A DNA stretch of 59,289 nucleotides from Herminiimonas sp. CN (GTDB lineage: Bacteria; Pseudomonadota; Gammaproteobacteria; Burkholderiales; Burkholderiaceae_D): positions 1-59,289 of the forward strand of contig NZ_AVCC01000010.1 in the NCBI RefSeq assembly GCF_000622895.1, in the 5' to 3' direction. The translations under genes and the position numbers were made by a program. Below are positions 17,347-25,209 of this stretch, piece after piece; position 1 is the stretch's first letter, and every line of letters begins with the position of its first letter. Under the pieces are notes generated by a model, which saw only the letters and a list, made by a program, of their open reading frames with translations, did no database searches and was not told the origin of the DNA.

Positions 17347-17778
17347 TCATAGTCGGTTAAATAAACCACAAACACGAATTACCGTAAGCGTATGGCTTGT
17401 CCCTTCATTTCGATTCATTAGATAGAGTGCAATATTTTTTGATAGCGAATTCTTGGTAATATTTTTCCCGTCAGGCCCGCAGTAATCCGATACCTCTAAA
17501 AGATCAAATAATGAAGTTTGACTATCGTTTAGAACCCTTACCTGCTTATAAGCATATAAAACCAACCCACTCAGATCTTCAGCGGGAGCATGATATTTCT
17601 TGGATAAGGTTTCCAGCAATCTTTTTGCCTGCGCCACACTCCCGTCGTCTTTATCAAGCACTCTTCCCGCATTGATGTTCGCGGCTATATGCCATAGCGA
17701 ACGCTGTTCCGAGGGACTTTGCGCCAAAACTGGAAATGACAGCAGCCCAGCAAATAATAATTGAATGATGATTTTCAT
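17347..17778 (-). CDS. Secreted hypothetical protein
   Basis: A 143-residue protein with a clear signal peptide (MKIIIQLLFAGLLSFPVLAQ, cut after AQ). The mature part is helical, with two cysteines (DYCGPDGK and VCGLF), which may form a disulphide in the periplasm. GGTGAA lies just ahead of the ATG. Base composition is more AT-rich than the phage structural genes, suggesting a different origin. No family is recognised. Confidence 0.6.
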   Translation of the reverse strand: MKIIIQLLFAGLLSFPVLAQSPSEQRSLWHIAANINAGRVLDKDDGSVAQAKRLLETLSKKYHAPAEDLSGLVLYAYKQVRVLNDSQTSLFDLLEVSDYCGPDGKNITKNSLSKNIALYLMNRNEGTSHTLTVIRVCGLFNRL

Positions 17779-17789
17779 TGTTCACCAGT

Positions 17790-17821
17790 AAAAAAGCCTG
17801 TAAAGCTAGCTGTCCGGCTTA
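17790..17821 (-). terminator. Terminator candidate after the HNH gene
   Basis: On the minus strand, AAGCC (17,816-17,820), a 17-base interval containing the palindrome AGCTAGCT, then GGCTT followed by T residues (17,790-17,798). It overlaps the stop codon of the HNH gene. Confidence 0.4.
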
Positions 17822-18130
17822 AAACGGTTTCCCAGCGCGTATTGCACGACATTGCCGCCATTCTCCCCGGTCCTTCACCTTTGCATCTGCAGCCGTCTGC
17901 CACTGCATGTTGGTGGGCTCATCAGTCCCGCCAGCGCAAAGTGGCACAACGTGATCGATCACGTAACCTGGACACCGTCCCCTTTGTTTCCCCGTCGCAG
18001 GGCAAGGATTCGCCCGTTGGAAATTGCGCTTTGCTACTTGGCTACGATGCGCACGCGCAAAACAGTAGCCCGGCATAGTCAGTGAAAGTGACAGAACTGC
18101 CATTAAAAACAATCGAAGTGTGCTTTCCAT
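17819..18130 (-). CDS. Small secreted HNH endonuclease-like protein
   Basis: A 103-residue protein with an N-terminal hydrophobic signal-like segment (MESTLRLFLMAVLSLSL). A compact HNH-type core follows: CPATGKQRGRCPGYVIDHV, then PLCAGGTDEPTNMQWQT. The DH pair and the N of NMQWQT are the usual metal and catalytic positions. Two cysteines upstream may structure the fold. ATG at 18,128-18,130 is preferred over a longer frame because the signal segment follows directly. Similar small proteins occur both in chromosomes and near phage packaging genes. Confidence 0.75.
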   Translation of the reverse strand: MESTLRLFLMAVLSLSLTMPGYCFARAHRSQVAKRNFQRANPCPATGKQRGRCPGYVIDHVVPLCAGGTDEPTNMQWQTAADAKVKDRGEWRQCRAIRAGKPF

Positions 18131-18143
18131 GCTCACTAAACGT

Positions 18144-18166
18144 AAAAAAGCCCCGCAACGCGAGGC
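18144..18166 (-). terminator. Rho-independent terminator, minus strand
   Basis: On the minus strand, GCCTCGC, loop GTT, GCGGGGC, then six T. The seven-base stem has one G-T pair. It would stop transcripts arriving from above 18,170, ahead of the HNH gene. Confidence 0.65.
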
Positions 18167-18184
18167 ACTCGGAACCGACATCAT

Positions 18185-18595
18185 AGATGAAATTTGCTTA
18201 TTGGTAATGTTTTGCGCTTCGCTTTTCTGCTATCGTTATCGCTTCGCCAGCCATGCTAGGCCGCACGGATAGCAGCAAGGTTTGCCGGCAGCTTGACGCA
18301 GAGTCGAATGGTTCGCAGTAAGACCTGCTCGGGGAGCCAGAATATACAAAGGCTAGCACTTAGGTGCTGGCCTTTTTCAATTCCTGAACGTGACACGTTC
18401 AGCACGTTTCTACCTCTCCCGCTGTGTGCCGCTCGCGCCAGGTAATCGGCGTTCGAGCGCGAGAGGTTGAGTAATCTGCTACTTCGCTGATCAAATTATT
18501 CTAATTAAAGCTCTGGTTTTATCAAAAACTGTGTTTAATATGTCTCAGGAGTAATTTTTAAGCCCATCGTGGTCTTATAATATGCTGCATGCTAA
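18185..18595. other. Intergenic region between prophage side and chemotaxis side
   Basis: No gene recognised. The section 18,166-18,348 is bounded by two terminators pointing in opposite directions and could hold a small RNA; I could not fold it into a known class. No tRNA T-loop or phage attachment duplication was found. A TATAAT hexamer lies at 18,577-18,582 without a clear -35. Confidence 0.4.
18348..18378 (+). terminator. Rho-independent terminator, plus strand
   Basis: GGCTAGCAC (18,351-18,359), loop TTAG, GTGCTGGCC (18,364-18,372), then TTTTT. The stem pairs over nine bases, one of them G-T. No plus-strand gene precedes it, so its transcript is unknown. Confidence 0.75.
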
Positions 18596-18597
18596 GC

Positions 18598-18624
18598 TCA
18601 ATTTAATGGTATCGGAGCCGTTAT
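18598..18624 (+). promoter_or_regulatory. Possible sigma-28 promoter for the cheR block
   Basis: TCAA (18,598-18,601), 15 bases, GCCGTTAT (18,617-18,624), fitting the sigma-28 spacing. The -10 is good and the -35 is weak. It lies about 330 bases ahead of cheR, with the inverted repeat at 18,666 in between. Confidence 0.3.
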
Positions 18625-18665
18625 TAAAGAAGGCATTGCACGCGTTACGTTATTTGAATCCGCCG

Positions 18666-18688
18666 ATGGTTACGTTGTACGTAACCAT
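18666..18688. promoter_or_regulatory. Perfect 9-base inverted repeat upstream of cheR
   Basis: ATGGTTACG, TTGTA, CGTAACCAT. The symmetry and short spacer fit an operator for a dimeric regulator, or a hairpin in the leader of the cheR transcript. No regulator gene adjoins it. Confidence 0.4.
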
Positions 18689-18954
18689 TATTTATATTGG
18701 GATATTGACAACCTTGTGACGCGATGTGTGAGTCGGAATTTTTCATGCTGTATCTAGAAGATGTCAGGCTTGGCGTTAATCGGCAGAGAAATTCATTATC
18801 CCCAGCCGTTTTCGCTTTGATTTTTCAAGTCCACTCTTCCAGCTTGCTATATGGCACTTTTTTGCATGTAGGTCGATATATTCAGCGCTGAAGATTATTT
18901 CATATTTGGTAATTTCTGATGTGTATGAGTGTTGATTTTAGAGAGAGTCACAGT

Positions 18955-19854
18955 ATGAAATTAGCGCCTCAAAATAAATTAGATGGCGTCAAGGAGTTCG
19001 AATTTACAACGCATGATTTTGCCAGAGTGAAGGCATTGATTCACAAGCGTGCCGGAATTGCGTTGGCGGATACGAAGCAGGAGATGGTGTATAGCCGCCT
19101 TGCTCGCCGATTGCGGGCTAATGGAATCATGTCGTTTGGGCAATATTTGGATGGCCTGGAGGGGGGGGGCGTAGACGATGACGAGTGGGAAGCGTTCACT
19201 AATGCGCTGACCACCAACCTGACTTCCTTTTTTCGTGAGGCGCATCATTTTCCGATCTTGGCAGAGCACATGCGCAGTGTAAGGGAGCCAATTGCGATCT
19301 GGTGTTCCGCCAGTTCTACCGGAGAAGAACCTTATTCAATTGCAATTACAGCATGTGAGGTGTTTGGCACTCTAACTCCGCCGGTGCATATTATTGCCAC
19401 CGATATCGATACCAGCGTGCTGAGCACAGCTTCTAATGGCGTTTATGCGATTGACAAGATAGCGAAAATGTCTCCTGAGCGAGTTAAACGTTTTTTCCTG
19501 CGCGGCAAGGGTGAGCAGGATGGGTTGGTAAGAATCCGCCCGGAGCTGCGCCAGATGATCTCTTTTAAGCAGCTTAATCTACTGGCCGACAATTTACCGA
19601 TCTCAGGACCGTTCGATGCAATTTTCTGTCGTAATGTAATGATTTATTTCGATAAACCCACCCAAGGCAGAATTTTGACCAAATTCAGGCCGCTACTGAA
19701 GCCTGATGGATTGTTGTTTGCCGGGCATTCGGAAAATTTTCTGTATGTTTCGGATGCCTTTGCCCTGAGAGGGAAGACAGTATACGAACTGGTATCCTCA
19801 ATGCGGCATGGCGAGGTAGGTGCGGTTACTGCGAATTCGAGAAGTTCGTTATGA
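18955..19854 (+). CDS. cheR: Chemotaxis protein methyltransferase CheR
   Basis: A 299-residue SAM-dependent methyltransferase that methylates glutamates on chemoreceptors. The N-terminal all-helical CheR_N domain spans about residues 15-80 (FARVKALIHKRAGIAL, YSRLARRLRA). The catalytic domain follows, with the SAM motif IWCSASSTGEEPYSIAI, the acidic ATDID loop and the CRNVMIYFDK motif. ATG at 18,955 has AGAGAG upstream and is preferred; ATGs at 18,919 and 18,925 would add 12 or 10 residues. The stop overlaps cheD as ATGA. This block and cheY are more AT-rich than the flagellar genes further right. Confidence 0.95.
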   Translation: MKLAPQNKLDGVKEFEFTTHDFARVKALIHKRAGIALADTKQEMVYSRLARRLRANGIMSFGQYLDGLEGGGVDDDEWEAFTNALTTNLTSFFREAHHFPILAEHMRSVREPIAIWCSASSTGEEPYSIAITACEVFGTLTPPVHIIATDIDTSVLSTASNGVYAIDKIAKMSPERVKRFFLRGKGEQDGLVRIRPELRQMISFKQLNLLADNLPISGPFDAIFCRNVMIYFDKPTQGRILTKFRPLLKPDGLLFAGHSENFLYVSDAFALRGKTVYELVSSMRHGEVGAVTANSRSSL

Positions 19855-20462
19855 GTCAGATGTTCGAAGAACAATTTGCAGCCAATGTTTACTACGACAG
19901 AACATTTGACTGCGATGCAGCTAAAATATTGCCTGGCGAATATTATTGTACAAGTAGAGATATGTTGATCGTGACTGTGCTGGGTTCCTGCGTGTCGGCT
20001 TGCATCCGCGATCGCATGTCGGGTATTGGGGGCATGAATCACTTTATGCTGCCAGACGGCAGTGGTAACGATGGAAATAACCCTGTTTCAGCATCGATGC
20101 GTTATGGCGCCTATGCAATGGAGGTGTTGATCAATCAACTTCTGAAGCTGGGTGCGCGACGTGAAAACATGGAGGCCAAGGTGTTTGGCGGCGGTAGTGT
20201 TCTGGCTGGCTTTACCTCGATCAATGTCGGGGAGCGCAATGCCCAGTTCGTTCGAGATTTTCTGCTTATGGAAAATATGCGAATAACGGCGGAGGATCTT
20301 AACGACATATATCCGCGTAAGGTCTATTTTTTTCCAAAGACAGGGAAAGTTTTGGTCAAGAAGCTCAAGCAAACGCATAATGATACGCTCGCCATGCGTG
20401 AGCATGCCTATGCCAGTCGACTTAAAACAAGTTCTGTTGGCGGTGAGGTTGAACTTTTCTGA
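19851..20462 (+). CDS. cheD: Chemoreceptor glutamine deamidase CheD
   Basis: A 203-residue protein. It deamidates glutamines on chemoreceptors, producing methylation sites for CheR. The conserved core is visible: [12 protein letters not shown] with the catalytic cysteine in GSC, and GGMNHFMLP with the catalytic histidine. A later [10 protein letters not shown] segment is also typical. Length is usual for betaproteobacteria. Translation is coupled to cheR by a four-base overlap, and cheB follows 44 bases later. Confidence 0.96.
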   Translation: MSQMFEEQFAANVYYDRTFDCDAAKILPGEYYCTSRDMLIVTVLGSCVSACIRDRMSGIGGMNHFMLPDGSGNDGNNPVSASMRYGAYAMEVLINQLLKLGARRENMEAKVFGGGSVLAGFTSINVGERNAQFVRDFLLMENMRITAEDLNDIYPRKVYFFPKTGKVLVKKLKQTHNDTLAMREHAYASRLKTSSVGGEVELF

Positions 20463-20506
20463 TACAGAATCACTGGCACTGCGGTGCTGAGCACGGGAAG
20501 CATTTT

Positions 20507-21583
20507 ATGAAAATCAAAGTTCTGATTGTGGATGATTCAGCCTTAATTCGCAGTGTCATGCGGGAAATTGTCAGCAGTCAATCAGATATGGAAGTTGTTG
20601 GCGTGGCGCCGGATCCGATCGTGGCGCGAGAGATGATCAAGAAAACAGATCCGGATGTACTTACGCTGGATGTCGAGATGCCGAAAATGGATGGTTTGGA
20701 TTTTCTTGAAAAATTGATGCGCTTGCGGCCTATGCCAGTGATCATGGTTTCGTCCCTGACTGAACGCGGTTCGGAGATTACCATGCGTGCACTTGAGTTG
20801 GGTGCGGTGGATTTTGTCACCAAACCAAAATTATCCATTCAAAGCGGGATGCTTGAGTATACCAATTTGATTGCAGACAAAATTCGCATTGCATCCCGTG
20901 CTAGGATCAAGTCCCATGCAGCTGTTGCAAGCGATTCCGCCAAGTTGACTGAGGTGCCGCTGCCCTTGATTCGCAATCCGCTGACGAGTAGCGAAAAACT
21001 TATTATTATAGGCGCCTCCACTGGTGGTACTGAAGCAATCAAGAGTTTTCTCATGCAGATGCCGTCAGATTGCCCAGGGATACTGATCACGCAGCATATG
21101 CCTGAAGGGTTTACTCGATCGTTTGCGCAGCGCCTTGACGGACTTTGTAAAATTTCCGTCAAGGAGGCTGAAGGTGGGGAGCGGATTCTTCCCGGGCATG
21201 CTTATATCGCACCGGGACATTCGCATTTGCTACTTACCCGCAGCGGTGCAAACTACGTTACACAACTTGATCAGGGGCCTGCAGTAAATCGCCATCGGCC
21301 CTCGGTTGATGTACTGTTTCAATCGGCGGCAAATTGTGCCGGTAAAAATGCGATGGGAGTGATTCTTACCGGAATGGGAAAGGATGGCGCGGCAGGGATG
21401 CTTGAAATGCGCAAGGCTGGTGCGCACAATTTTGCACAGGACGAAGCCAGCTGCGTCGTCTTTGGCATGCCACGCGAAGCTATCGCCATCGGAGCAGTGC
21501 ATGACGTCGCGCCTCTGGACGAATTGCCGCGTAAAGTTCTGGAACTCCTGAACGCGTACGGTAATCGTGCGCTCAGGGTATAA
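20507..21583 (+). CDS. cheB: Chemotaxis response regulator methylesterase CheB
   Basis: A 358-residue two-domain protein that removes receptor methyl groups and deamidates receptors. The receiver domain (about 1-120) has the acidic pair DDS, phospho-acceptor D55 in [10 protein letters not shown], and the SSLTE and KPK segments. The esterase domain (about 165-350) has the Ser-His-Asp triad in GASTGG (S171), TQHMP and GMGKDG. Both domains look active. It is the third gene of the cheRDB unit; about 180 bases follow before cheY. Confidence 0.97.
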   Translation: MKIKVLIVDDSALIRSVMREIVSSQSDMEVVGVAPDPIVAREMIKKTDPDVLTLDVEMPKMDGLDFLEKLMRLRPMPVIMVSSLTERGSEITMRALELGAVDFVTKPKLSIQSGMLEYTNLIADKIRIASRARIKSHAAVASDSAKLTEVPLPLIRNPLTSSEKLIIIGASTGGTEAIKSFLMQMPSDCPGILITQHMPEGFTRSFAQRLDGLCKISVKEAEGGERILPGHAYIAPGHSHLLLTRSGANYVTQLDQGPAVNRHRPSVDVLFQSAANCAGKNAMGVILTGMGKDGAAGMLEMRKAGAHNFAQDEASCVVFGMPREAIAIGAVHDVAPLDELPRKVLELLNAYGNRALRV

Positions 21584-21766
21584 GTCAACGTAAGTGGTGT
21601 GCGCTGGGACAAACTTGTTATGGAATCGCAGATTAATTCATGTCGTCAGAATTATTCTATAATAAAATCAATAGCTTACAATTGATTTATTTCTCGAATA
21701 TCTGAATGAATTTGCGTTTCTTTAGTGAATTGGCAATCTGTTTTTGTAAAATGAATGGGGCAATAT

Positions 21767-22150
21767 ATGGCTGGTCCGAATACGAAATTTTTGGTTGTCG
21801 ACGATTTTTCGACGATGCGACGCATCATCCGCAATCTGCTTAAAGAATTGGGATACACGAATGTAGACGAAGCTGAGGATGGCGTCATGGGGCTTGCGAA
21901 GTTGAAAAGTGAACAATATGATTTCGTGGTTTCCGATTGGAACATGCCAAACATGGATGGGCTTACCATGCTGCAGAATATACGGGCAGACCCCGCATTA
22001 GCTAAGCTCCCAGTGCTTATGGTGACTGCAGAAGCTAAAAAGGAAAACATTATTGCCGCTGCGCAAGCAGGTGCTAGTGGTTATGTAGTGAAGCCGTTTA
22101 CCACGGCGATACTGGATGAAAAGCTCACAAAAATTTTTGTAAAAAATTGA
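21767..22150 (+). CDS. cheY: Chemotaxis response regulator CheY
   Basis: A 127-residue single receiver domain that binds FliM when phosphorylated and changes motor rotation. All landmarks are present: the acidic pair in [11 protein letters not shown]57 in [10 protein letters not shown], threonine in VTAEAKKEN and lysine in VVKPF. ATG at 21,767 follows GGGG and gives the standard MAGPNTKF-like start; an ATG four codons earlier is less likely. cheZ does not follow. The gap before it holds an AT-rich imperfect hairpin near 21,660-21,695. Confidence 0.97.
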   Translation: MAGPNTKFLVVDDFSTMRRIIRNLLKELGYTNVDEAEDGVMGLAKLKSEQYDFVVSDWNMPNMDGLTMLQNIRADPALAKLPVLMVTAEAKKENIIAAAQAGASGYVVKPFTTAILDEKLTKIFVKN

Positions 22151-22412
22151 GAAGGCGGCAGGTTCTTGATTTCTCCGGCTTCAGATTAAGTTTTCGCTCA
22201 GTAAGCGGATGAGCCAGAATGTGTCAACTGTTCCAGTTTGCAAGCGCAGTTTTAGCTAAGTATTGAAATTGGGTTTATGAACACTATTCCAAATAATGCG
22301 CATATTAAAATTTACCTGATTTTTTTAACTGCAAATGAATGCGCAAGTCCAACTGCTTGCAGCTGAACAGCGTTCGTTTTGCAAGAGCGAAACAATGACT
22401 ATTGATCCGGCG

Positions 22413-22434
22413 CGATGAAGTCTTGACTTCATCG
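22413..22434. repeat. Perfect 10-base palindromic hairpin
   Basis: CGATGAAGTC, TT, GACTTCATCG. It directly precedes the repetitive element at 22,444 in the gap between cheY and the EAL-HDOD gene. There is no T-run, so it is not a standard terminator. Confidence 0.55.
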
Positions 22435-22443
22435 TGCCCCGTT

Positions 22444-22478
22444 CTCACCCTCTCCCTCTGGGAGAGGGTTGGGGTGAG
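22444..22478. repeat. REP-like dispersed palindromic element
   Basis: CCCTCTCCC (22,448-22,456), TCT, GGGAGAGGG (22,460-22,468), flanked by CTCAC and GTGAG. This GC-rich sequence type, which translates as LTPTLSQRER in one frame, is dispersed in many proteobacterial genomes. It occupies the gap where cheZ might be expected. The rest of 22,151-22,599 holds no gene that I can support. Confidence 0.7.
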
Positions 22479-22599
22479 GGGATCCGGTTCTAACTTTGTT
22501 CGTTCCGGATCTGTAGCTTGCTGTGAGGTATGCTGCATACTCTTTGCCCGTGGGCTTCCAGGATAACTGGTCTAATACAGATATACGCCCATATACATT

Positions 22600-23814
22600 A
22601 TGTTTGACGAAAATTTCATCATTCGAGAACCACTGCTTGATTCGGGACAAAAAGTAATTGGCTATGCACTTAGTTGGCTGTGCCCTTCCGTAGAAAGAGA
22701 CTCCTTTTCCGAGGATGCTCTCTCCTCTTGCATTAGCGCTATTGCAGATGCATTCAATAGTCGTGGGAAAGGTTGGCTACTAGAAGATAGCTTGATATTT
22801 TTAAATGCTGATCTGAGTTTACTGTCAATAGACACGGCATTAAGATTGCAGCCTAAAAATACAGTTTTTGAAGTGACTGTTGCCGATTTGCGTGATCCTG
22901 GTACTTTCGCAAAAATTATCGCTTTCCGTGAGCGGGGGTTCGGTGTGTCGTTAAGGAATGCAGATTTAGTTTTGCACGACAAGTCTCTCTTAACATATCT
23001 GACTCATGTTGAAATCGATTTTTCGTCAGCCGATTTCACATCTAAGGCCAAATTTTATGGATCGCTCAAGCAACTTGGAATTCATATGCTGGCTCGTCAG
23101 GTGAACGATTGGCCGACGTTTGATGCCTGTGCATCGCTTGGTTTGGATGCATTTGTCGGCAAGTTGCATTTAACACCACGACCAACTTCGCATACTAAGG
23201 ACCTGAATCCTTCTCAGACCATTATTTTAAAATTAATGCATATGGTGAAAGAGAATGTTGAAATACAGCATTTGGAAGACGTTCTGAAAAGGGATCCAAC
23301 CATTACCTATAAGTTGCTTCGCTATATTAATTCAGCAGGTTTGGGCCAAAGGGGAGAAATACGGTCGTTGAAGCAAACTCTGCAACTACTTGGTTATAAC
23401 CCTCTTTATCGTTGGCTATCCTTACTATTGGCAACTTCAACAACGACTGGATTTTCTCCTGTTTTGTTGGAGGCTGCAATTGTTCGTGGAAGATTGGCTG
23501 AGATGCTGGGGCAGAAAGTGATGCCTAAGAGTGATGCGGAAACTCTCTTTGTCGTCGGCATGTTTTCCCTTCTGGACCGCCTCCTCTGCATTCCAATGGA
23601 GGAAGTGCTCGCCAAGATACAGGTGTCTAGAGCAGTGTCTGATGCCATTTTGTCGCGCACGGGGATATATGGGTCATTCCTGGCTCTTGCTGAAGCCTGT
23701 GAGCTAAACGCCACCTTGGTTGCAGCGCTTGCATCGCCACATCATTTCACCGCAGAAGATATTAATAATTCGCATTTGTCGGCGTTAGCTTGGGTAAAGA
23801 ATTTACCCAAATAG
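22600..23814 (+). CDS. Degenerate EAL-HDOD signalling protein
   Basis: A 404-residue protein with the YuxH-type layout. Residues about 1-200 resemble an EAL domain (LEDSLIFLNADLSLL, FEVTVADLRD, FGVSLRNADLVLHD). The EAL signature and metal-binding acids are missing, so c-di-GMP hydrolysis is unlikely. Residues about 210-400 match HDOD (VEIQHLEDVLKRDPTITYKLLR, YINSAG, RGEIRSLKQTLQLLGY). HDOD proteins act in signalling, often by protein binding. It lies between cheY and flhB, where cheZ might be expected. It is AT-rich, like the che genes. A link to CheY or c-di-GMP is inference. Confidence 0.8.
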   Translation: MFDENFIIREPLLDSGQKVIGYALSWLCPSVERDSFSEDALSSCISAIADAFNSRGKGWLLEDSLIFLNADLSLLSIDTALRLQPKNTVFEVTVADLRDPGTFAKIIAFRERGFGVSLRNADLVLHDKSLLTYLTHVEIDFSSADFTSKAKFYGSLKQLGIHMLARQVNDWPTFDACASLGLDAFVGKLHLTPRPTSHTKDLNPSQTIILKLMHMVKENVEIQHLEDVLKRDPTITYKLLRYINSAGLGQRGEIRSLKQTLQLLGYNPLYRWLSLLLATSTTTGFSPVLLEAAIVRGRLAEMLGQKVMPKSDAETLFVVGMFSLLDRLLCIPMEEVLAKIQVSRAVSDAILSRTGIYGSFLALAEACELNATLVAALASPHHFTAEDINNSHLSALAWVKNLPK

Positions 23815-24066
23815 CAGTAAAATTTATGTGTCATGAAGGTAACTTTATTATCCGGGTGCTGGATTTTTGACGAACAGGAGAGCTTTACGAATAGCTGTGC
23901 CTGATGGTGTAACGCATCAGACTTTATAACATCTTTATCCTATCATTCATCCCTATTGATCAAGGAACAGGTCAATACCTGGCCTGTTTGGTCGATCAAT
24001 CGGTTGCTGCTGCATCAATAATCCTTCCTGATGGGCGCTATTTGCGCTTTCCAGTTCGGAGCATGC

Positions 24067-25209
24067 ATGGCGGAAGAAAGTGATCTTGAAAAAACTGAGC
24101 CTGGATCTCCCAGGCGTCTGGAAAAGGCGAGAGAAGAAGGAGAGGTTGCACGGTCGCGCGAACTGACCACATTTGTTTTGTTGGTAACTGGTTTGGGCGG
24201 CCTGTGGTTGACTGCTGCACCGATGAGTGAACATATTGGCCGAGCATTGCAGCGCGGACTGCAATTTGAGCGAGCCTCCGCATTCGATCCGTCGCATATG
24301 CTTATGCAGGCCGGGAATGTGGTCATGGAGGCCTTGCAGGCGCTGTTGCCTTTGTTTGGGATGATGCTGCTGGCGGCATTGGCAGCACCGATAATGCTCG
24401 GTGGCTGGCTGTTTTCAACGCAATCCCTGGCACCAAAATTCTCTAAATTAAATCCAATAGAAGGCATTGGCCGGCTGTTTTCAACGCAATCTTTGGCTGA
24501 ACTGATCAAAGCGGTCGCTAAGTCGCTGCTGGTGGGTGGCGTTGCATATTGGGTAATTTCTGCTAATGTGACGGCGATCATGTCGCTGATGACCGAGCCG
24601 GTACATAGTGCCTTGCCGCATACGATCCGGCTTGTGGCCAACTGCTGCGCGCTGATCATCGCTTCGTTGTTGCTAGTGGCGGCACTTGATGTTCCCTATC
24701 AACTATGGAGTTATTATCGAAAACTGCGCATGTCGCGTGAGGATCTGCGGCAAGAACACAAGGAAAGTGAAGGCGACCCACAAATCAAGGCGCAGATTCG
24801 TCGTCAGCAACAGCAGATGGCGCGGCGACGCATGATGACCGAGGTAGCCAGTGCCGATATTGTTGTCACCAATCCGACCCACTTTGCCGTGGCGCTCAAG
24901 TATCGCGACAAGGAAATGCGCGCACCCCGTGTGGTCGCCAAAGGCACAGATCTACTGGCCCTGCGCATTCGTGCCATCGGTGAGGAAAATAAGGTGCCGA
25001 TTCTTGAGGCCCCACCATTGACGCGGGCGCTGTACCGGCATACCAAGCTCGGTGACGAGATTCCTGCTGCCTTATATGCAGCCGTAGCCGAAGTTCTGGC
25101 TTGGGTTTATCAATTGCAACGCTGGCACAGCGAAGGTGGAGTTGCGCCGCATGCCCCGGACGACTTGCCGGTGCCGGAATCGCTCGATCCGGCAGGGAGT
25201 AAGGCATGA
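24067..25209 (+). CDS. flhB: Flagellar export switch protein FlhB
   Basis: A 380-residue membrane protein of the type III export gate. The N-terminal EKTEPGSPRRLEKAREEGEV and four hydrophobic segments (about residues 35-215) precede a cytoplasmic domain. That domain contains the autocleavage motif NPTHFAVAL (cut between N and P), which switches export from rod-hook to filament substrates. ATG at 24,067 with GGA six bases upstream is preferred over a start 12 codons earlier. The stop overlaps flhA as ATGA. A 19-base direct repeat (24,407-24,425 and 24,473-24,491) encodes the repeated LFSTQSLA. Confidence 0.97.
   Translation: MAEESDLEKTEPGSPRRLEKAREEGEVARSRELTTFVLLVTGLGGLWLTAAPMSEHIGRALQRGLQFERASAFDPSHMLMQAGNVVMEALQALLPLFGMMLLAALAAPIMLGGWLFSTQSLAPKFSKLNPIEGIGRLFSTQSLAELIKAVAKSLLVGGVAYWVISANVTAIMSLMTEPVHSALPHTIRLVANCCALIIASLLLVAALDVPYQLWSYYRKLRMSREDLRQEHKESEGDPQIKAQIRRQQQQMARRRMMTEVASADIVVTNPTHFAVALKYRDKEMRAPRVVAKGTDLLALRIRAIGEENKVPILEAPPLTRALYRHTKLGDEIPAALYAAVAEVLAWVYQLQRWHSEGGVAPHAPDDLPVPESLDPAGSKA

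Larger units (their letters stand above)
18596..18754 (+). pseudogene. Start-less open stretch, possible gene remnant
   Basis: Fifty-three sense codons between TAA at 18,593-18,595 and TAG at 18,755-18,757. The text is protein-like (ARVTLFESADGYVVRNHYL and YWDIDNLVTR), but no ATG, GTG or TTG with a ribosome site opens it. An overlapping 44-codon ATG frame at 18,582 is also possible. No family is recognised, so this is only a remnant candidate. Confidence 0.2.

Noticed and set aside
18190-18350. tRNA, tmRNA or phage attachment site
   Set aside because: No GGTTCGAATCC-type T-loop, no acceptor stem and no flanking duplication could be found.
18852-18866. Sigma-54 promoter TGGCAC...TTGCA upstream of cheR
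   Set aside because: The interval between the two elements is four bases where five are needed, so the GG-GC spacing is one base short; sigma-54 tolerates this poorly. Kept only as part of a finding.
22305-22538. A 77-codon frame containing LTPTLSQRER
   Set aside because: This text is the usual translation of the dispersed GC-rich palindrome, not of a gene.
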